From Lithobates sylvaticus (lineage: Eukaryota; Chordata; Amphibia; Anura; Ranidae): DNA of 64,000 bases. Both the position numbers and the translations under genes were made by a program. A model generated the notes under the pieces. The model was not told where the DNA came from and ran no database searches. It saw nothing but the letters and a program-made list of their open reading frames with translations. Shown in pieces: positions 28,401 to 41,679 of this stretch (positions are counted from its first letter, which is position 1; each line of letters opens with the position of its first letter). Location of the stretch: assembly GCA_028564925.1 (NCBI GenBank), contig CM053030.1:3222647-3286646 (forward strand), written 5' to 3'.

Positions 28401-30359
28401 CATATCCACAGTCCCCAACCAAACCATCAACATATCCACAGTCTCCAACCAAACCTTCAACATATCCACAGTCCCCAACCAAACCTTCAACATATCCACA
28501 GTCCCCAACCAAACCTTCAACATATCCACAGTCCCCAACCAAACCATCAACATATCCCCAGTCCCCAACCAAACCATCAACATATCCACAGTCCCAACCA
28601 AACCATCAACATATCCACAGTCTCCAACCAAACCTTCAACATATCCACAGTCTCCAACCAAACCTTCAACATTCCACAGTCTCCAACCAAACCTTCAACA
28701 TATCCACAGTCTCCAACCAAACCTTCAACATATCCACAGTCTCCAACCAAACCTTCAACATATCCACAGTCTCCAACCAAACCTTCAACATATCCACAGT
28801 CTCCAACCAAACCTTCAACATTCCACAGTCTCCAACCAAACCTTCAACATATCCACAGTCTCCAACCGAACCATCAACATATCCACAGTCTCCAACCAAA
28901 CCTTCAACATATCCACAGTCTCCAACCAAACCTTCAACATATCCACAGTCTTCAACCAAACCATCAACATATCCACAGTCCCCAACCAAACCTTCAACAT
29001 ATCCACAGTCCCCAACCAAACCATCAACATATCCACAGTCCCAACCAAACCATCAACATATCCACAGTCTCCAACCAAACCTTCAACATATCCACAGTCT
29101 CCAACCAAACCTTCAACATTCCACAGTCTCCAACCAAACCTTCAACATATCCACAGTCTCCAACCAAACCTTCAACATATCCACAGTCTCCAACCAAACC
29201 TTCAACATATCCACAGTCTCCAACCAAACCTTCAACATATCCACAGTCTCCAACCAAACCTTCAACATTCCACAGTCTCCAACCAAACCTTCAACATATC
29301 CACAGTCTCCAACCAAACCATCAACATATCCACAGTCTCCAACCAAACCTTCAACATATCCACAGTCTCCAACCAAACCTTCAACATATCCACAGTCTTC
29401 AACCAAACCATCAACATATCCACAGTCCCCAACCAAACCTTCAACATATCCACAGTCTCCAACCAAACCATCAACATATCCACAGTCTCCAACCAAACCA
29501 TCAACATATCCACAGTCCCCAACCAAACCATCAACATATCCACAGTCTCCAACCAAACCATCAACATATCCACAGTCCCCAACCAAGCCTTCAACATATC
29601 CACAGTCCCCAACCAAACCTTCAACATATCCACAGTCCCAACCAAACCTTCAACATATCCACAGTCTCCAACCAAACCTTCAACATATCCACAGTCTCCA
29701 ACCAAACCTTCAACATATCCACAGTCCCCAACCAAACCTTCAACATATCCACAGTCTCCAACCAAACCATCAACATATCCACAGTCTTCAACCAAACCAT
29801 CAACATATCCACAGTCCCCAACCAAACTTTCAACATATCCACAGTCCCAAACCAAACCTTCAACATATCCAGTCTCCAACCAAACCTTCAACATATCCAC
29901 AGTCCCCAACCAAACCTTCAACATATCCACAGTCTCCAACCAAACCATCAACATATCCACAGTCTCCAACCGAACCTTCAACATATCCACAGTCCCCAAC
30001 CAAACCTTCAACATATCCACAGTCTCCAACCAAACCATCAACATATCCACAGTCCACAACCAAACCTTCAACATATCCACAGTCTCCAACCAAATCTTCA
30101 ACATATCCACAGTCTCCAACCAAACCTTCAACATATCCACAGTCCCAACCAAACCTTCAACATATCCACAGTCCCCAATCAAACCTTCAACATATCCGCA
30201 GTCCCCAACCAAACCTTCAACATATCCACAGACTCCAACCAAACCTTCAACATATCCACAGTCTCCAACCAAACCTTCAACATTCCACAGTCTCCAACCA
30301 AACCATCAACATATCCACAGTCCCCAACCAAACCTGCAGCATGGCCACAGTCTCTGACC
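7459..30359. repeat. 22.9-kb minisatellite, 30-bp unit, ~760 copies
   Basis: A continuous array of a 30-bp unit; a typical copy is 13861-13890 and contains CCAACCAAACC, TTCAACATAT and CCACAGTC. Variant positions are TTCAAC/ATCAAC, CATAT/CGTAT/CACAT, and TCTCC/TCCCC. All three + frames and two of three - frames are stop-free, giving decapeptide repeats such as PTKPSTYPQS, NQTFNISTVP and GDCGYVEGLV. Copies of 29 or 31 bp shift the phase repeatedly (for example around 8134, 8250, 12087, 14717 and 15832), so no single frame spans the array. I call it non-coding. The + strand is strikingly G-poor. Long blocks are duplicated within it. Confidence 0.97.
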
Positions 30360-30689
30360 ATCATTATCTATAGTAGGTGTGTCCTCTCTAGCATTACATA
30401 TACTGAGTGTTATGTGTGGCCCTTTGGTGATGCCAGGGACCACCGTTGAGTGGTCTATGCCTTATAGGTTGGCAACCACTGATCTTATATATATATATAT
30501 ATATATAGAATTTTCATATTTTATTCATCCTGAGAACTCCAGGAACAGATGTAGTTGGAAGGACACAACAATCGTCCATTCATCACACGGGGGTGGGGTG
30601 GGGGGGGGGGGTGGGGCCTATCCTGCCGTCTCAGCAGAATGTTGATGGTCTTCATCCAGCCGCCTCTCACCTGGCCATAGGAAGTGGTC
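30360..30689. other. spacer with (TA)n and G-rich run
   Basis: Ends the 30-bp array, then has a (TA)n tract at about 30487-30507 and a GGGGTGGGGTGGGG-type run at about 30590-30616. No gene recognised. Confidence 0.6.
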
Positions 30690-33600
30690 GAGAAAATAAC
30701 AACGTGAATATTCAATTCTATAAGAAACATCAAAAATAACAACCACAGTGATTCAAAGAATCAAACAGACCTAACATATGACGAGACTCAAAATACAGAA
30801 CAGTGACATATACAGATGTATGAGGGAAACCAAACATAACAGACCCAAGTATCATCAGAAGTATGAAAAGAACACGGAGATAACTACCATAAAATACAAA
30901 TTAAGAAAACATCCGAGGCAAACCAAACCATAATGTACATATAAAAAAAAGATCAAAGAATAACAGGACCAAAGAACAATATATGCACAACATCAGAACC
31001 AATAACAACTAAATCATACACATAAGACGGAGACACAGGGAAACCTAACAACCAGTAAATCATATCCACAGTTAGACAAACCCAAACAAAACAAATGTAT
31101 TCATATCAGCAAACTCAGGAATAACAGACCAAAATGATATCCAGATAACTGAAACATCACAATAACAGCCAGTCACGAACCATAACTTTCAGACATAGAC
31201 CGAAATCCAGATGACCCAAAACAGACCATAAAATATTCAAGTATGACAGACCATCAGGAACTAACAGAACCTAATAATCAATTTATGCACAGTCCCGAAA
31301 AATAACAGACAAAATATATCAAATGAAAACATCAGAGAAATACAAACCAGCCAAATATTCAAATGAGAAACAAACAATACACCAAGAATAACTCAATACT
31401 CAAAAAACGATCAACCATAACAGATTACCAAAACAATATATATCCAGAGGACAACGACCAAAATCCAGAAACCTTGAGGCAACGTATCCCAGTTACCACG
31501 AGGAGCTACATCGACGAAAAATCACTATGCACAGATCCCCTCGAACATCGAATCACGAAGTTAACAAACAAGTAAATCCGGGAGAAATCACAGGCTAACC
31601 GCAAGAACTATCAACATTAACCAGAGATCCCAACCATGGACATAACAATAGTCAGGAGAGGAAACACGATCGAAAATAACAGAACCGAGTGAGAATCGAT
31701 ATTCAATAAATGCAGATCGAACATCGGAGAAATTCAACGATGAACGAAACAAATACAAAGGGAACTCAACATCCAGGACCAAAACCTTCAACATAACGAA
31801 GGAGACTTTCACATAGGGGCACCAGATCCACATACATATCAAAAAAATTAAATATATGTAACTACAAAATAACAATATATACAGTATTATGAGAAAAAAT
31901 CATATAAAAAACCAGACAGAAACTATATTAGAAGTAGGAATGCTGAACCCAAATACTCCCCGGGGAGTGAAGGGGGGGGATACAAAACTGACGGAAGAGT
32001 ACATCAAGATAATACTCCTGAGTCCAAAAAGACTAACATTTATTAACAAACATCAGGACATATACAATATCGAGCAAAATCCCAATAAGGTAAAAGGATG
32101 GATCAACAACGACAGCCAAGACCTCAGAATATCACATTGGCTGACCACCAAACACTAAACCTGTCAACATATAGTCTATGAAAGATATAGACAGGGAATT
32201 CGATCACAGTGAACCCAAGTTTCGCAACGTTGGCTTTTCGGGTCACAGGGAATCGTCCGGATCTAAACGGGAAAACTTTAGAAATTAATGAACAACAACA
32301 GTCTGCCATGAGCAAATTACACAGGACAAGTCGGCAATCTCCACCACCATCAAATTCCCCCAGGAACCCAAATCAAAACTCAACATATCACGTACGTAGA
32401 CCCAACCAAACCAGAACCACAATCACAGGGTCAAGCATGGACACCTCAGACTATGACCAGGGGGCGTACAAAACCTGGTAGAATCGGAAATGTAGTACCA
32501 ATACTTTGCTTAACATATCCACATTTCCGACCGAACGCATACGATGACGTCCATTAAAAAAATCGACATCGCACAACTCCACAAAGTCAACCAACCACCT
32601 TCCCCCCAAAAGCTTTCCCTAATTAAAACCCCACAACCCAAATATCCACAGTCCCCAAAAACCTTCAAATATCCAATCCCAACCAGAACCTTAAATACAA
32701 CCCCCAAAAACTACAATCCAACCCAAAAACAAAATACAAACCCCAACCAAACTTAACATATCCAGCCCCAAAACCCAAAATTTATTACCCCCAACCAAAA
32801 TCAAAATCCCAGTCAACCAACCAAAACATACCAAACCCAACCAACTAACATCACATCCAACCCCCAAAACCACGTCCCAAACCAAAAACCACTTCCAACC
32901 AAACTTCACACAACTCCAACAACCTTAACAACCAAGTTCAACAAATTTTAAAAACCACCCAAAACCCAAACTTCAAAACCCAAACCCAATCCCAAAAACC
33001 AACCAAAAACCAAAAATCCAGTCCCAACCAACCTTAAATACCAAGTTCTTAAAAAACCTCAACAACCCAACATAACCCCTACAACCAAACCTAACCCAAA
33101 CTCAACAAACCATCAACAAATAACCCAACCCAAAAACCCCCAAACCAAAAACACCCAACAAACCAACACAATCACATCCCAAAAAAAAAAGTCCAACAAA
33201 CCACATATCCAAGGGTTAAAACCTTTTTCCAGCCCCAAACCCAAAAAATATCCCATTAAAAACCCAAATCCCATCAAAAATTAAAATCAAGTTCCAACCA
33301 AACCTCCATACAATAAAAAACATCCAAACAACCAAATTAATGGCCACCCAAACTTCAAGGTCCCCAACCAACCTTCAACATAAACCAATTAATATCCATT
33401 CAAAAACCAAAATTTTACCCTCCCAACCTTAACATATCAAACCCAAAAAAACCTAAATAACAATTCAAAAAACCAAAAATCCAACCCAACCAAACTAAAA
33501 TTTCCCCGCCCCCAAATTTAAAATTGTAAAAAGCAAAAAACCCCGACAAAAAATTCCAATCAATTAAAAAATAAAAATTCCAAGTTCCCCAAAAACTTCA

Positions 33601-35600
33601 ACATATAATTAAACCCAAATTTAACAATCCAAGAAAAAACTTAAAAACAGCCCAAAAAACAAAACCCGTCAACCCAAAACCCAAAAAGGAACCCCGAAAA
33701 ATTTCCCAAAAAAAACAAACTTTAAAAACCCCCAGGAACATAACACCTGTAAACTTAAGGGGAAAGATCAGAACTAAAAAAAAAATTTAAAAATAAAAAA
33801 CAAACAAATTAAAAATCAGATCAACCCAAAGTTGGGGAAAAACCACAAGAACCAAAATACAAATAACCCCAATTACCTTCCCAAAAAAAACCAAGGGGAT
33901 TCAAAACCCCAATCTAAAAAACCGGTGAAAAAAATTAAAAGAACGTTTCGATATTAACATTCCCTCCCAACCTTACACAAAACCCCAAAGATAAACCAGC
34001 CCGGGCCCCCAATGGAATCAGGGAAAAAGGTGGAAATCGAAAATTTGGGGGGTGAGAAGGAAAAGGAAAAGTAAGAAAAGTTGGAAAAATAAAAAAAAAA
34101 AAAAATAGAAATTTAAAAAAAGGGGAAAACAGGAAGAAGGGGGGGAAAAATGAAAAAAATAGGGGGGGGGGGGGGAAAAAAAAGGTTAAAAAAGGGAATG
34201 GGGAAAAAAAGGGGGGAAAAAAACCCAAAAGGGGGAAATTGGGGAAAATAAGGAAAAGGAAAAAAAAAAATTTTGGGGGAGGAAATTTTAAAAATTAAAA
34301 AACCGATGAAAATAACCCCAAAAAATTTTTAAAAAAAAAAAAAAAAAAGGCCGGTAAAGGGGGAAAATTTTTGGAGGGAAAAACCCCGGAAGGGAAAACA
34401 GGGGGGAAAATTATAAAAATGGGGGGAAAAAAAGGGGGGGGTAAAGGGGGGGGGAAAATTCAATATTTGGAAGGGGGGAAAAAAAAGGGGGGAGAATAAC
34501 AGGACGAGTGAGGAAGTGATATTCACATATGTATGGAAGAGGGAACGATCGAGCGAGAGCGAATGCAGGTCCGATTGAAAGTCATATTGGGGTCACCAGG
34601 AGTCAACATCAACATAAGGTGATATTCAGATATGTATGGAGAGGAGAACGATCGAGGAGAGAATAACAGGACCGAGTGAGAAGTGATATTCAGATATGTA
34701 TGGAGAGGAGAACGATCGAGGAGAGAATAACAGGACCGAGTGAGAAGTGATATTCACATATGTATGGAGAGGCGAGAAGCATTGTCCATGGGGTCACCAG
34801 GAGTCAACATCAACATAAATATTAAAATAATAATGAAATTTTTAAAAAAAAAGGAAAAACGACCCAGGAGAATAACGATAATGGGAAAGAAATGAAGGGG
34901 AAAAAACGGACAGGAGAAAATTCCAAAAAGAAAAACGAAAATTTAAAAGGGAAAAAGGGAAAAAAAAAAAAATAAAGGGTAAATAGAAAGGGGGAAAAAA
35001 AAAAAAAAAGAAAAAGAAGAAAAAAAAAATAAAAAAAAGAAGAAAAAAAAAGGGGAAAGAAGGAATTTAAAAAAAAGGAAATCCCGGGGAAAAAAAGGGG
35101 AAGGGGGGGTAACAAAAGATGAAAAATGAAAAGAAAAAACGGAAATTTTTAAAAAAATAAATTTTAAAAAAAATGGGAAAAAAACGAGGGAAATAAAAGA
35201 AAAGAAAAAACAAGGAAAAAAAGAAGAGGGAAGAATAAAAAGGGGAAAACCAAAAATTTTTGGGGAAAATGGGGGGGGGAAAAAAAAAAAAAATAAAAAA
35301 TAAAAGGGGAAAGAAAAAAAGGCCAAAAGTTTTCCCTTTAGGATAAAAAAAAAATAAAAAAGAAAAGAAAAATTAAAAAAAACGGGGGAAAAAATAAATA
35401 AATTTGAAAAAAAAAAAAAAAAAACCAAAAATAAAAAATTAATAAAAAAAATATTTATAAAAAAAAAAAAGAAAAAAAAAAAATAAAAAAAACAAAAAAA
35501 AAAAAAAAGAAAACAAACCCAAAAACCCCCCCCCCAAAAAAAAAAAAAAAAGACTAAAAAAACCAAAAAAAAAAAAAAATTTTTAAATATTAAAATAATA
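30690..35600. other. degraded, probably erroneous consensus sequence
   Basis: Composition and texture change abruptly. 30690-31900 reads as blurred copies of a 64-bp repeat. 32030-32560 is a badly corrupted copy of 35850-36500. 32600-33720 is the 30-bp array motif broken up by A-runs. 33900-34500 and 34830-35600 are almost only A and G homopolymers. Phrases such as ATATCCACAGTCCCC, ACCAACC and CAGGGTCAAGCATGGACACC survive inside the noise. Real sequence rarely decays in this way, and low-coverage long-read consensus does. I see no gene here. Confidence 0.7.
34518..34818. repeat. 64-bp tandem repeat in the degraded zone
   Basis: GATATTCAGATATGTATGG recurs at 34621, 34685 and 34749, a 64-bp period, with a related copy at 34518. 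The phrase CACCAGGAGTCAACATCAAC appears twice, near 34593 and 34796. These copies are cleaner than their surroundings and match blurred versions at 30690-31900, for example near 31650-31700. Confidence 0.75.
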
Positions 35601-36457
35601 ATGATATTAAATAATAATAATATTATTGTTAATTATGTAGAAGAATATAAATAAAATAATAATAAAAGACGAGGACCAAGAAAATAATAATGTAGAAGAT
35701 AGGTGAATGGGTCTGGAAACCTCACTAAAGGTTGTACCTCCTCCCGGTTTAAATGGTAGATGGGGAAGGGGGGGGGATAGACAAAGGGGACTGTAAGGGT
35801 ACTGATGTAATCAAGATAAATACTCGTGATTTTTGTAAAAAAGAATAAACATTTATTTAATACAAAAAACATAAAGGACAATATGAAATATACAGAGCAA
35901 AATCACCAATAAAGGTAAAAAAGGATGGATCAGACAACGACGAGGCCCATTGATGGAGAGAAGAGGAGAATGGGATCCCATCGTTGGCTGAAGCAACCAA
36001 ACATGTTCTAACAGCCTGTTCAGCACATAGTAGGGGTGCTATAGAAAGATATAAGACATGGGTACAGTTCGATCTCAAGTTTGAACGACCAACATGTTTC
36101 GCCAAACATTGGCTTCTTCAGGGTCACTAGGAGAATTCGTACCCGGATCTAATAATGTGGAAAGGAACATTTAGAAATATAATTGAAAAAACAAACAAGC
36201 ATGGCATATTTGAGCAATATTTACACTGACGGACAAAGTTGGCTAACTCTCACCCCAAATATTCCCCCCAAGGAACCCCAAAATGACAAAACTAACATGC
36301 GACACATACCGTTAGAGCCTCAACCAAACCAGAACAGCACCAATGACAGGGTCAAGCATGGACACCAAGCAGACTGAGCTTTGCAGGGGGCGTACATAAA
36401 ACCTGGTAGGAGATCGTGAAATTGTATTGTGAGAATACGGTTTGGGCTGGTTTAATA
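35601..36457. other. unrecognised repeat-like sequence
   Basis: Normal-looking sequence resumes. It holds an AATAAA-type segment near 35845 and, on the minus strand at 36094-36121, the motif CTGAAGA, then a 5-bp hairpin (GCCAA/TTGGC), then GAAAC. The same sequence appears in corrupted form at about 32030-32560. No coding frame is convincing. Confidence 0.4.
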
Positions 36458-37605
36458 TTAACCACTTTCCGACCGGCGCACGACGATGTACGTCCCTTTT
36501 TTGAAGAGGGATATCTCGGTAACGGCAGCAGCTGCTGCCACAACCGAGGTATCCATCTCTTCAGGCGCCGGTCGGCTGTCCGATAATGGTGGTCATCGCG
36601 GCGGATTCGCCGCGAGATCACCGTTATCGGCGGCGGGAGAGGTGCCCCCCCGCCGCTTACCGGAACCGTCGGCAGCGGCGGAGGCGATCGGGTCCGTTCC
36701 CTGCCTGTGCATAGAGATGAGTGACGCTAAGATGGCCGCCACTCATCTCTATACCATAGGAGGGCGGAAGCGACGTCAAATACGTCACTTCCGCCCATAC
36801 GTCTTAAAGGGAAATTTACAAATGTCATTTTTTTAAATGACATTTTTTTTTTTTTTTTTTCATTGAAGTCCAAATATGAGATCTGAGGACTTTTTGACCC
36901 CCCGGATCTCATATTTAAGAGATGTTTACATTCCTTGTAATAGGAATAAAGTGAGCCAATTAATTTTTTTTAAAAAACAGTGTAAAATAAATAAAATCAA
37001 GAAAAATAAATAAGAAAAACAAAAAATTTTTTTTTTAAAGCGCCCCGTCCCGACGAGCTCGTGCGCAGAAGCGAACGCATACGTGAGTAGCGCCCGTATA
37101 TGAAAACGGTGGTCAAACCACACATGTGAGGTATCGCCGCGATCGGTAGAGCGAGAGCAATAATTATAGCCGTAGACTTCCTCTGTAACGCAAAATATGC
37201 AACCTGTAGATTTTTTTAAACGTCGCCTATGGAGATTTTTGAGGTAAAAGTTTGATGCCATTCCACGAGCGGGCGCAATTTTGAAGCGTGACATGTTAGG
37301 TATCAATTTACTCGGCATAACATTATCTTTCACAATATATAAAAAAATTGGACTAACTTTACTGTTGTCTTATTTTTTTATTCAAAAAAGTGCATTTTTT
37401 CCAAAAAAAGTGCGCTTGCAAGACCGCTGCGCAAATACGGTGTGAAAAAAAGTATTGCAACGACCGCCATTTATTCTCTAGGGTGTTAGGGGAAAAAAAA
37501 CAATATATAATGTTTGGGGGTTCTACGTTTTTTTCTAGCAAAAAAAACTGTTTTAAACATGTAAACACCTAAAATCCAAAACGAGGCTGGTCTTAAAGTG
37601 GTTAA
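36458..37605. mobile_element. piggyBac-like non-autonomous element (MITE), 1.14 kb
   Basis: Bounded by TTAA at 36458-36461 and 37602-37605. Inside these, CCACTTTCCGACCGGC on the left matches the complement of the right end, CCACTTTAAGACCAGC, with 3 differences in 16. TTAA target duplications are the signature of the piggyBac superfamily. No transposase is encoded. The interior is GC-rich on the left (about 36470-36800) and AT-rich on the right. It carries GACGTCA and TACGTCA CRE-like sites around 36772-36789, part of an inverted pair. Confidence 0.75.
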
Positions 37606-38292
37606 AACATCAGCCCTTGGCAATATAAGCCAAAAATATAAAAGAAGATACTTACCAAAAAATAATAATTAGCACATATTGGAGGCGCCAGAAACTATGT
37701 ATGAATGCTCAAGATTGTTCATATGAAGTATTCTGAAAAAGGGAAAGGGGAAGAGACAAAGGCAATGCTTGGATAATAGATGGATACTAAGGTAAAGTAT
37801 GCAACGCATAAAGGGCTTGGGTCTGGTGAATTGACTTACTCGTCCGGCCAGAACAGGCAGGGAAGTAGGCGGTTAAGGCAAAGCCTTTAAAGTGTGTTAA
37901 TATCTTGTTCGCCAGGCAGAGAATGACCAGTCCAAAAAGTAGACGTGAATACAGCTTTCTGTATAAAAAGCAGTGCCAAGTCAATAATATATAAAAAAAG
38001 AAATTGAAGAAACAAAAGCAAGTTGAGATGATAGACACTGACCTTGTGTAGCAAACAGACAGGTATGCTGGCGCCTCCGGGACCCACACCAAATGGTGTG
38101 GATGTGCAGGTATTTGTACGCCCCCCACACCTGATCGCAATCACTTGCGATCAGGTGGCGAGCAGACGGTACCTCAGGCGCATGCGCGAGCGCGACTGCG
38201 CCGTGCTGGCCTACAGTGTGGTCCCTCTCAGTGGCTGGGTGGTCCCTCTCAGACCCAGCCCACTTACCGGAGTTGCCCTGCCCAGGCCCCAC
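37606..38292. other. unrecognised sequence with a 13-bp hairpin
   Basis: No gene. A perfect hairpin lies at 38128-38157: CACCTGATCGCAA, loop TCAC, then its complement. GGTGGTCCCTCTCAG-like direct repeats occur near 38218-38255. It is probably old dispersed repeat. Confidence 0.45.
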
Positions 38293-39275
38293 CTCTAATT
38301 ATGTGGGACTGTACAAAGGTTTTTGCCAACTGGCTGGATAAACTAGTTTAGGTCCACATCCCTAATACGTGGTGCGCAAAAAGGGTTCCTCAAAAGTGGG
38401 ACTTTAATGGACTATGTACAAAAGTAATTCCTATAAAATAGAAAATATATTATTATATAAATATAGAGATGACACAATACGTATTAGATGATAAAAACAA
38501 ACCCAGGGTGAAAAAGAACAAACTGGGACAGAAAAACTGGAACGACCCTATTCCACTGTCAGAGGGACAGAGGAAACCCAACGCGTTTCAACAGATAGCG
38601 TAGAAGTCTTCTTCAGGGAGGAAGGGTTGAAGAATTCCAGATATGTGTGTTTTATGCCATATGTTGTGCATTTCAACCGACAGAGAGATCAAAGCTCAAA
38701 GAGTAAGAAGAGACCAGAGCGCCAGAACAGGACCCAGGAACCAGAGCAAAATGAAGAGTGTCCAAAGGTGACCCCCGTATATATGGATGTATTGTGCCCA
38801 CCCAAAAGTCTGGACATGAGCTCCCTATGTCTCTCCTGCTTCAACTGACAGACGTATGGCGATCATGTCCGGACCAGGCCAATAAGGCTTAACTGGTTAT
38901 GCTTAGTCAGGTTCTACAGACCGGCTTACCAGCTCTGTACTTTGGTATCTCAGGATGGCCTTTAAAATAATGCAACTTTTGATCAATCTTCCCGATCACC
39001 CGTCACCGGATCGGCTCTCTGGATGAATCCTACTCAGAATAAACCCTTGTATTCTCAAACTTTTGAGACATAGAACTTTCTGTGGCCTGGTCTCTCATAC
39101 TGCCCACTAGGGATGAGCCGAACACCCCCCCCCCCTGTTCGGTTCGCACCAGAACCTGCGAACAGACCTAAACCTCGTGTGAACTTTAGAACCCTATTAA
39201 AGTCTATGGGACTCGAACGTTCAAAATCAAAAGTGCTAATTTTAAAGGCTTATATGCAAGTTATTGTCCTAAAAA

Positions 39276-39501
39276 GTGTTTGGGGGACCGGGTCCTGCCC
39301 CAGGGGAGTGTTTGGGGACCCGGGTCCTGCCCCAGAGGAGTGTTTGGGGACCCGGGTCCTGCCCCAGGGGAGTGTTTGGGACCCGGGTCCTGCCCCAGGG
39401 GAGTGTTTGTGGACCCGGGTCCTGCCCCAGGGGAGTGTTTGGGGACCCGGGTCCTGCCCCAGAGGAGTGTTTGGGGACCCGGGTCCTGCCCCAGGGGAAT
39501 G
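39276..39501. repeat. 32-bp minisatellite, left arm of hAT foldback
   Basis: Seven copies of a 31-32 bp unit containing GTGTTTGGGGACCCGGGTCC and TGCCCCAGGGGA. The inverted counterpart in the right arm (41549-41679) has only about four copies, so the arms changed copy number independently. Frames on both strands are open but meaningless. Confidence 0.9.
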
Positions 39502-41548
39502 TATCAATGCAAAAAAAAGTATGAAAAACTGGCATTTTTTCAGGAGCAGTGATTTTAATAATGATTAATGTGAAACAATAAAAGTGTAATATTCCTTTAA
39601 ATTTCGTACCTGGGGGGTGTCTATAGTATGCCTGTGAAGGGGCGCATGTTTCCTGTGCTTAGAACTGTCCCTGCACAAAGTGTCATTTCTTCAGGAAAAA
39701 CATTTTTTAAAATCACTCGCGGCTATAATGAATTGTCGGCTCCCGTAACACAGAGAACTGTCATTCATTGAAAGTCATTGATAAAAAAAAAAAATAAATA
39801 TAGCGTGGGGTTCCCCCAAATTCAATTACCAGGCCCTTCAGGTCTGGTATGGATTTTAAGGGGAACTCCATGCCAAATTAAAAAATGGCATAGAGTTCCC
39901 CCCAAAAATCCATACCAGACCCTTATCCGAGCATGCAACCTGGCAGGCCGCAGGAAAAGAGGGGGGACGAGAGAGCGCTCCCCCCCTCCTGAACCGTACC
40001 AGGCCACATGCCCTCAACATTGGGAGGATGCTTTGGGGTCTGTGACCCCTCAAAGCACCATGTCCCCATGTTGATGGGGGACAAGGGCCTCATCCCCACA
40101 ACCCTGGCCGGTGGTTGTGGGGGTCTGCGGGTGGGGGGGCTTATCAGAATCTGGAAGCCCCCTTTAACAAGGGGACCCCCAGATCCCAGCCCCCCCCTGT
40201 TTGAAATGGTAAGGAGGTACAAAAGTACCCCTACCATTTCACAAAGAAAGTGTAAAAAATTGTTAAAAAACACACAGACATCGTTGGGAAAAGACCTTTA
40301 TTAAAAAAAATAAAAAAAAAGATTCCAGCGGTGGTAATCCACTCTTGCTATCCAGCGATGGCTGATCTCTTCTCCGGAGGCCAGCGATGGGTGATCTCTT
40401 CTCCGGAGGCCAGCGATGGGTGGTCTCTTCTCTGGGGTCCAGCGATGGGTGATCTCTTCTGATGACGTCCAATGCAGTGCATCCTGTCTCGGAAAAGTGC
40501 ATTAAATCAGAGAGGGGCGGGGTCACCCGCACGTCACTGGGGAAGCCCGGGTTTCCCCTTGCGTCAGAGGGGGCGGGGTCAGGTGATGGGTGGCCCCATC
40601 CTCCTCAGCTAAGATCTGTCAGGCCATCACCGGGATTCCCATGGAGACAGGATGCGCTGCACTGGACGTCGTCCGAAGAGATCAGCCATCGCTGGATAGT
40701 AAGAGTGGATTACTACCGCTGTTTTTTTTTTTTTTTTTTAAATAAAGGACTTTTCACCAACGGTGTCTGTGTGTTTTTTAACAATTTTTTACACTTTCTT
40801 TGTGAAATGGTAGGGGTACATTTGTACCCCCTTACCATTTCAAACAGGGGGGGGGGGGGATCTGGGGGTCCCCTTGTTAAAGGGGGCTTCCAGATTCTGA
40901 TAAGCCCCCCGCCCGCAGACCCCCACAACCACCGGCCAGGGGTTGTGGGGAAGAGACCCTTCTCCTCATCAACATGGGGACATGGTGCTTTGAGGGGTCA
41001 CAGACCCCCAAAGCACCCTCCCAATGTTGAGGGCATGTGGCCTGGTACAGTTCAGGAGGGGGGGCGCTCTCTCATCCCCCCCCACTTTTCCTGCGGCCTG
41101 CCAGGTTGCGTACTCGGATCAAGGGTCTGGTATGGATTTTTGGGGGGAACCCCATGTCATTTTTTTTTTTAATTTGACCCGGGGTTCCCCTTAATATCCA
41201 TAGCAGACCTGAAGGGCCTGGTAATTGAATTTGGGGGGAACCCCACGCATTTTTTTTTTTTTTTTTTTATCAATGACTTTCAATGACTGTTCTCTGTGTT
41301 ACGGGAGCCGGCAATTCATTATAGCCGCGAGTGATTTTAAATGACTTTTTTTTCTGCAGAAATGACACTTTTTGCAGGACAGTTCTAAGCACGGGAAACA
41401 TGCGCCCCTTTACAGGCATACTATAGACACCCCCAGGTACGAAATTTAAAGGAATATTACACTTTTATTGTTTCACTTTAAGCATTATTAAAATCACTGC
41501 TCCTGAAAAAAAATGCAGTTTTTAAAACTTTTTTTTGCATTGATACAT

Positions 41549-41679
41549 GTCCCCTGGGGCAGGACCCGGGTCCCCAAACACTCCCCTGGGGCAGGACCCG
41601 GGTCCCCAAACACTCCCCTGGGGCAGGACCCGGGTCCCCAAACACTCCCCTGGGGCAGGACCCGGGTCCCCAAACACTT
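41549..41679. repeat. 32-bp minisatellite, right arm of hAT foldback
   Basis: Four inverted copies of the unit in the left arm (TCCCCTGGGGCAGGACCCGG core). Confidence 0.9.

Noticed and set aside
7459-30359. CRISPR array
   Set aside because: Repeats are head to tail with no unique spacers and the context is vertebrate.
7426-30364. Dozens of Gly/Asp/Val- or Thr/Pro/Ser-rich frames up to 527 codons
   Set aside because: All are translations of the 30-bp minisatellite; phase breaks every few hundred bases and both strands are open.
33935-35566. Phe-rich minus frames resembling transmembrane proteins
   Set aside because: They come from A/G homopolymer noise in the degraded interval.
30360-36457. 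tRNA or rRNA gene fragments
   Set aside because: No cloverleaf with A/B boxes and no rRNA-like conserved core could be recognised.
39113-39568. 151-codon frame with CPRGVFGDPGPAP repeats (collagen-like look)
   Set aside because: 32-bp minisatellite within the hAT foldback; the pattern is mirrored on the other strand and in the other arm.
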